A stretch of 7,543 nucleotides of DNA from Lunatibacter sp038209145 (GTDB lineage: Bacteria > Bacteroidota > Bacteroidia > Cytophagales > Cyclobacteriaceae). Positions 5,437 to 7,543 of this stretch are shown here, piece by piece (position 1 is the first letter of the stretch; each line of letters opens with the position of its first letter). Below the pieces are notes generated by a model, which saw nothing but the letters and a program-made list of their open reading frames with translations, made no database searches and was not told where the DNA came from. The DNA lies in assembly GCA_038209145.1 (NCBI GenBank), contig JBBQXZ010000232.1, positions 1 through 7,543 of the forward strand. Reading direction: 5' to 3'. Both the position numbers and the translations under genes were made by a program.

Positions 5437-6918
5437 TCATGGAGGGGTTAACTCACTCCTTTTCAAAACCAACGAAAAAAGCGCTTCCCCATCCTCCCGA
5501 ATCAACCGAAACGTAACCTCGGGATCTGCCATCTGGGTGTCAAAGGTAAATTCGCCGAAGGCATAGGTGTTGTCAAATCCAAATAACTGCGTCTCCCAGT
5601 CCGGATCGGTAGCAGCAGGTCCATTTCGTCCGCCTAGGCTGGCCGGTTCAAATTCATAAAACTGATATCCCGATTCCCTTGGAATGGTAAAGCCCCTCGC
5701 CCCGTGCCGGTCTCCTGAAATTAACAGTACCCCGGGAATCCGGTGCTTTTCGATCAGTTGTAAAATTCTCTCCCTTCCCTCCGGATCCCAGACACCCCAG
5801 GAGTCCTTCCCATTGGAGACATAATCGCTCCACATGGTGCCACAAGAAAGGATGATAAATTCGCCGGTCGCTTCCAGCAACTGCTTTTCCAGCCAGTTCA
5901 TTTGCTCCTCCCCCAGAAATGCTCCTGATTCCTTATCCCGAAAAAAACGGTTGTCCAACATAATCACATCCACCGGACCGATGCTGGTTTTGAAATAGAT
6001 ACCTTCTTGTTTGTCCGCATTTCCATACCCCGGATTTGCCCAAGATCGGGAAAATACTTTCCGAATGGCTGTCCTGTCCGCTGCGGTAAAACCGGCCGGA
6101 ATGCCGGAAAGGTCATCGTCCATATAATCATGATCATCCCATGTAGCATATACGGGGATTTGGGAACTCAGCTGGCGCCAGGCCGGAAAAAGATCGCGCA
6201 TCAGGTAATCAAAACGGTGCATCCCGATCTGATCCCTTCTGTCCTGGACGGCAATGTCCCCACCCAAAAGCATCGCATGCGGTTTTCTGGCAAGGATTTG
6301 GCGAACTTGCTCCTTATTACCCAATCCCCAGCGGTGAAAACAGGTTCCAAAGGCAATTCTAACTGGTTCATTTTCGGGAAGGGTATTCAAAATAAGGGGT
6401 CTGTCGTTTGTAACCGTCTCTCCATCTATCATGATATTGACGGGATATGAGTTACCGGACTTCAATCCGTGAATTTTTATCACGGCACTCAGGTCTGATT
6501 TTCCGACGGTTTGGACTGGGCCAAATAACCTGACAGTACCATGATCTTCGATTGCAGCTACTACCATGGAAGGTTTGGCGGTGCGAACCCAGAGGTCGGC
6601 TCCTTGATGATTTACATTTCCCCATACTGGCCCACCCAATAGCAATGTTTCCTGCTTTTCTACCCAAGTACGATAATCCCGGTCAATCAATAACTTCTCG
6701 AAACCTGCCCCTTTTTCCGCAGAAAACACGGAATAGGCAATCTCGGCAAGTCTGTTTACCCGGGTTAAGTCCAGTGAATCCGCCCATTGGTGTAGCATAA
6801 ATAAGCTTGTTTCCAACGATCGGTTTTTACTTAATTGCTGATGCATCCGATCGCCTACCAATTGGGCAAAGGAGTTGATTGATAAAAAAAAGAAGGGAAT
6901 TAGCAAGTAGTTTTTCAT
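5437..6918 (-). CDS. Exported PhoD-like metallophosphoesterase
   Basis: A 493-residue protein with a type I signal peptide (MKNYLLIPFFFLSINSFA, cleavage before Gln19), so it is exported. An N-terminal helical region (about 20-90) and a beta-sandwich region (about 91-180) precede the catalytic domain. Metal-site motifs are in PhoD order: GTC with Cys193 (FGTCFHRWG), GGD (219-221), WDDHD (260-264) and SGDRH (401-405). PhoD enzymes are phosphodiesterases/phosphomonoesterases with an iron-calcium centre. The Tyr that usually follows the first Asp (GDxxY) is Val224 here, so metal content or substrate may differ. It starts 4 bp after the stop of the HEAT-tailed sulfatase and surely shares its transcript, which suggests work on the same extracellular substrate. 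Sampled 60-base lines in it (5701, 6241) hold 33 G/C each, against 25 in a line of the lipoprotein gene (3601), so base composition differs across the window. Confidence 0.9.
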   Translation of the reverse strand: MKNYLLIPFFFLSINSFAQLVGDRMHQQLSKNRSLETSLFMLHQWADSLDLTRVNRLAEIAYSVFSAEKGAGFEKLLIDRDYRTWVEKQETLLLGGPVWGNVNHQGADLWVRTAKPSMVVAAIEDHGTVRLFGPVQTVGKSDLSAVIKIHGLKSGNSYPVNIMIDGETVTNDRPLILNTLPENEPVRIAFGTCFHRWGLGNKEQVRQILARKPHAMLLGGDIAVQDRRDQIGMHRFDYLMRDLFPAWRQLSSQIPVYATWDDHDYMDDDLSGIPAGFTAADRTAIRKVFSRSWANPGYGNADKQEGIYFKTSIGPVDVIMLDNRFFRDKESGAFLGEEQMNWLEKQLLEATGEFIILSCGTMWSDYVSNGKDSWGVWDPEGRERILQLIEKHRIPGVLLISGDRHGARGFTIPRESGYQFYEFEPASLGGRNGPAATDPDWETQLFGFDNTYAFGEFTFDTQMADPEVTFRLIREDGEALFSLVLKRSELTPP

Positions 6919-6922
6919 GGAC

Positions 6923-7543
6923 TTACCAATTCATCTCTATGCCAAACGTTTGGGGATCAATTTCCCATTTTGCCAAAAGGAACTTGGCCATCCGGAGGTC
7001 ATAGTTGTTCCGATTGAAATTCCCAATACGTTTTACCATATCCACTACAGCCTGCCGCATTTCAGGACTATTGTCATCCACATAATCCACCACATTGAGT
7101 GCATGTACTCTTGTAAATGGGTTCTCTGACCTTAGAGCCCTCAGGAGCATCTCTCTTCCACTCTCTTTTTCTCCCAACACGTACAGGCATTCCGCAGCTA
7201 CAATGGCCCCGTTGTGGGAATGGTTGGAGGCAAGTTCCTTTAATTTTGGAAGAACGGGCCGGGCCTTTTCCCCCAAAATCAACAGTCCTGTCGCTCCCCA
7301 ATACGTAAGTGCAATATTATCCGAATCCAGCATGTCCGCAAGCTTTTGGGGATCGGGGTTGGGATTGGTAGCATATTCGGCAGCATCTACCAACTGCGTC
7401 AAATTAACCTCTCCCGAGCGCATGTAATCATAAGCGTTGGTGTTTTCAGTAAGGTCAACCAAGGTCGCTTCCGGAATAAAGCCCGCATCTTTGATTTCAA
7501 GAATCCAGCTCCGGTTTGCGGCACGCATGCGCTCCAAAACTTC
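6923..7543 (-). CDS. Sulfatase C-terminal part with HEAT repeats (partial)
   Basis: The frame is open to the right edge, so this is the 3' end of a longer gene; 206 residues are visible and the true start lies outside. ERMRAANRSWILEIKDAGF at the start matches, from memory, the linker that follows the catalytic domain in a group of Bacteroidota and Planctomycetota sulfatases. The rest is all-helical with HEAT-like pairs (about 58-180): ALTYWGATGLLILGE, GAIVAAECLYVLGE and TRVHALNVVDYVDD are the recurring second helices. No catalytic residue is in view, so activity is inferred from the tail alone. HEAT arrays usually mediate protein contacts. The stop lies 4 bp before the PhoD-like start, which makes a two-gene operon at least. 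Confidence 0.75.
   Translation of the reverse strand, partial: EVLERMRAANRSWILEIKDAGFIPEATLVDLTENTNAYDYMRSGEVNLTQLVDAAEYATNPNPDPQKLADMLDSDNIALTYWGATGLLILGEKARPVLPKLKELASNHSHNGAIVAAECLYVLGEKESGREMLLRALRSENPFTRVHALNVVDYVDDNSPEMRQAVVDMVKRIGNFNRNNYDLRMAKFLLAKWEIDPQTFGIEMNW

Noticed and set aside
6007..6450. A 147-codon plus-strand frame.
   Set aside because: It is antisense to the phosphatase gene, whose motifs are unmistakable.

Overview
The window looks like a piece of a Bacteroidota chromosome, most likely Cytophagales and close to Cyclobacteriaceae. The evidence is an FGly-type sulfatase lipoprotein, a DUF4221-like lipoprotein, a PhoD-like phosphatase, a sulfatase with a HEAT-type tail, A-rich leaders with no clear Shine-Dalgarno sites, and dense GC-rich palindromic intergenic repeats. 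The lineage is inferred from protein style only. No rRNA, tRNA, CRISPR array or transposase gene was seen.

Layout. Positions 1-511 hold a compound hairpin repeat (end of an A unit, then B, then A). It abuts a short relic of a gene 3' end. Positions 563-718 hold the cut-off 5' end of a second sulfatase gene, coupled by an ATGA overlap to the complete N-sulfoglucosamine-sulfohydrolase-like sulfatase lipoprotein at 715-2340 (minus). A 393-bp divergent intergenic region with palindromes separates it from a DUF4221-like lipoprotein at 2734-3870 (plus). Next come a pair of short palindromes (3908-4007) and a complete A-B-A compound repeat (4030-4611). The repeat runs up to the stop codon of an eroded paralogue of the lipoprotein (4617-4993, minus), which has a premature stop, a frameshift and a large internal deletion. 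After about 440 bp of AT-rich non-coding DNA come the PhoD-like phosphatase (5437-6918, minus) and, 4 bp upstream of it, the 3' part of a HEAT-tailed sulfatase that runs off the right edge (6923-7543, minus).

How it fits together. The intact genes look like part of a sulfated-glycan desulfation and dephosphorylation locus: two or originally three sulfatases, an exported phosphoesterase and a surface lipoprotein. This is inference from family membership; no glycoside hydrolase, lyase or SusCD pair is in view. The main non-genic signal is gene decay next to structured repeats. Both A-B-A loci end 12-13 bp past a DUF4221-like stop codon, and both have ATTGCAAAT/ATTGTAAAT palindrome pairs nearby. 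The repeats may have driven the deletions, or may have spread as a cassette carrying the gene tail.
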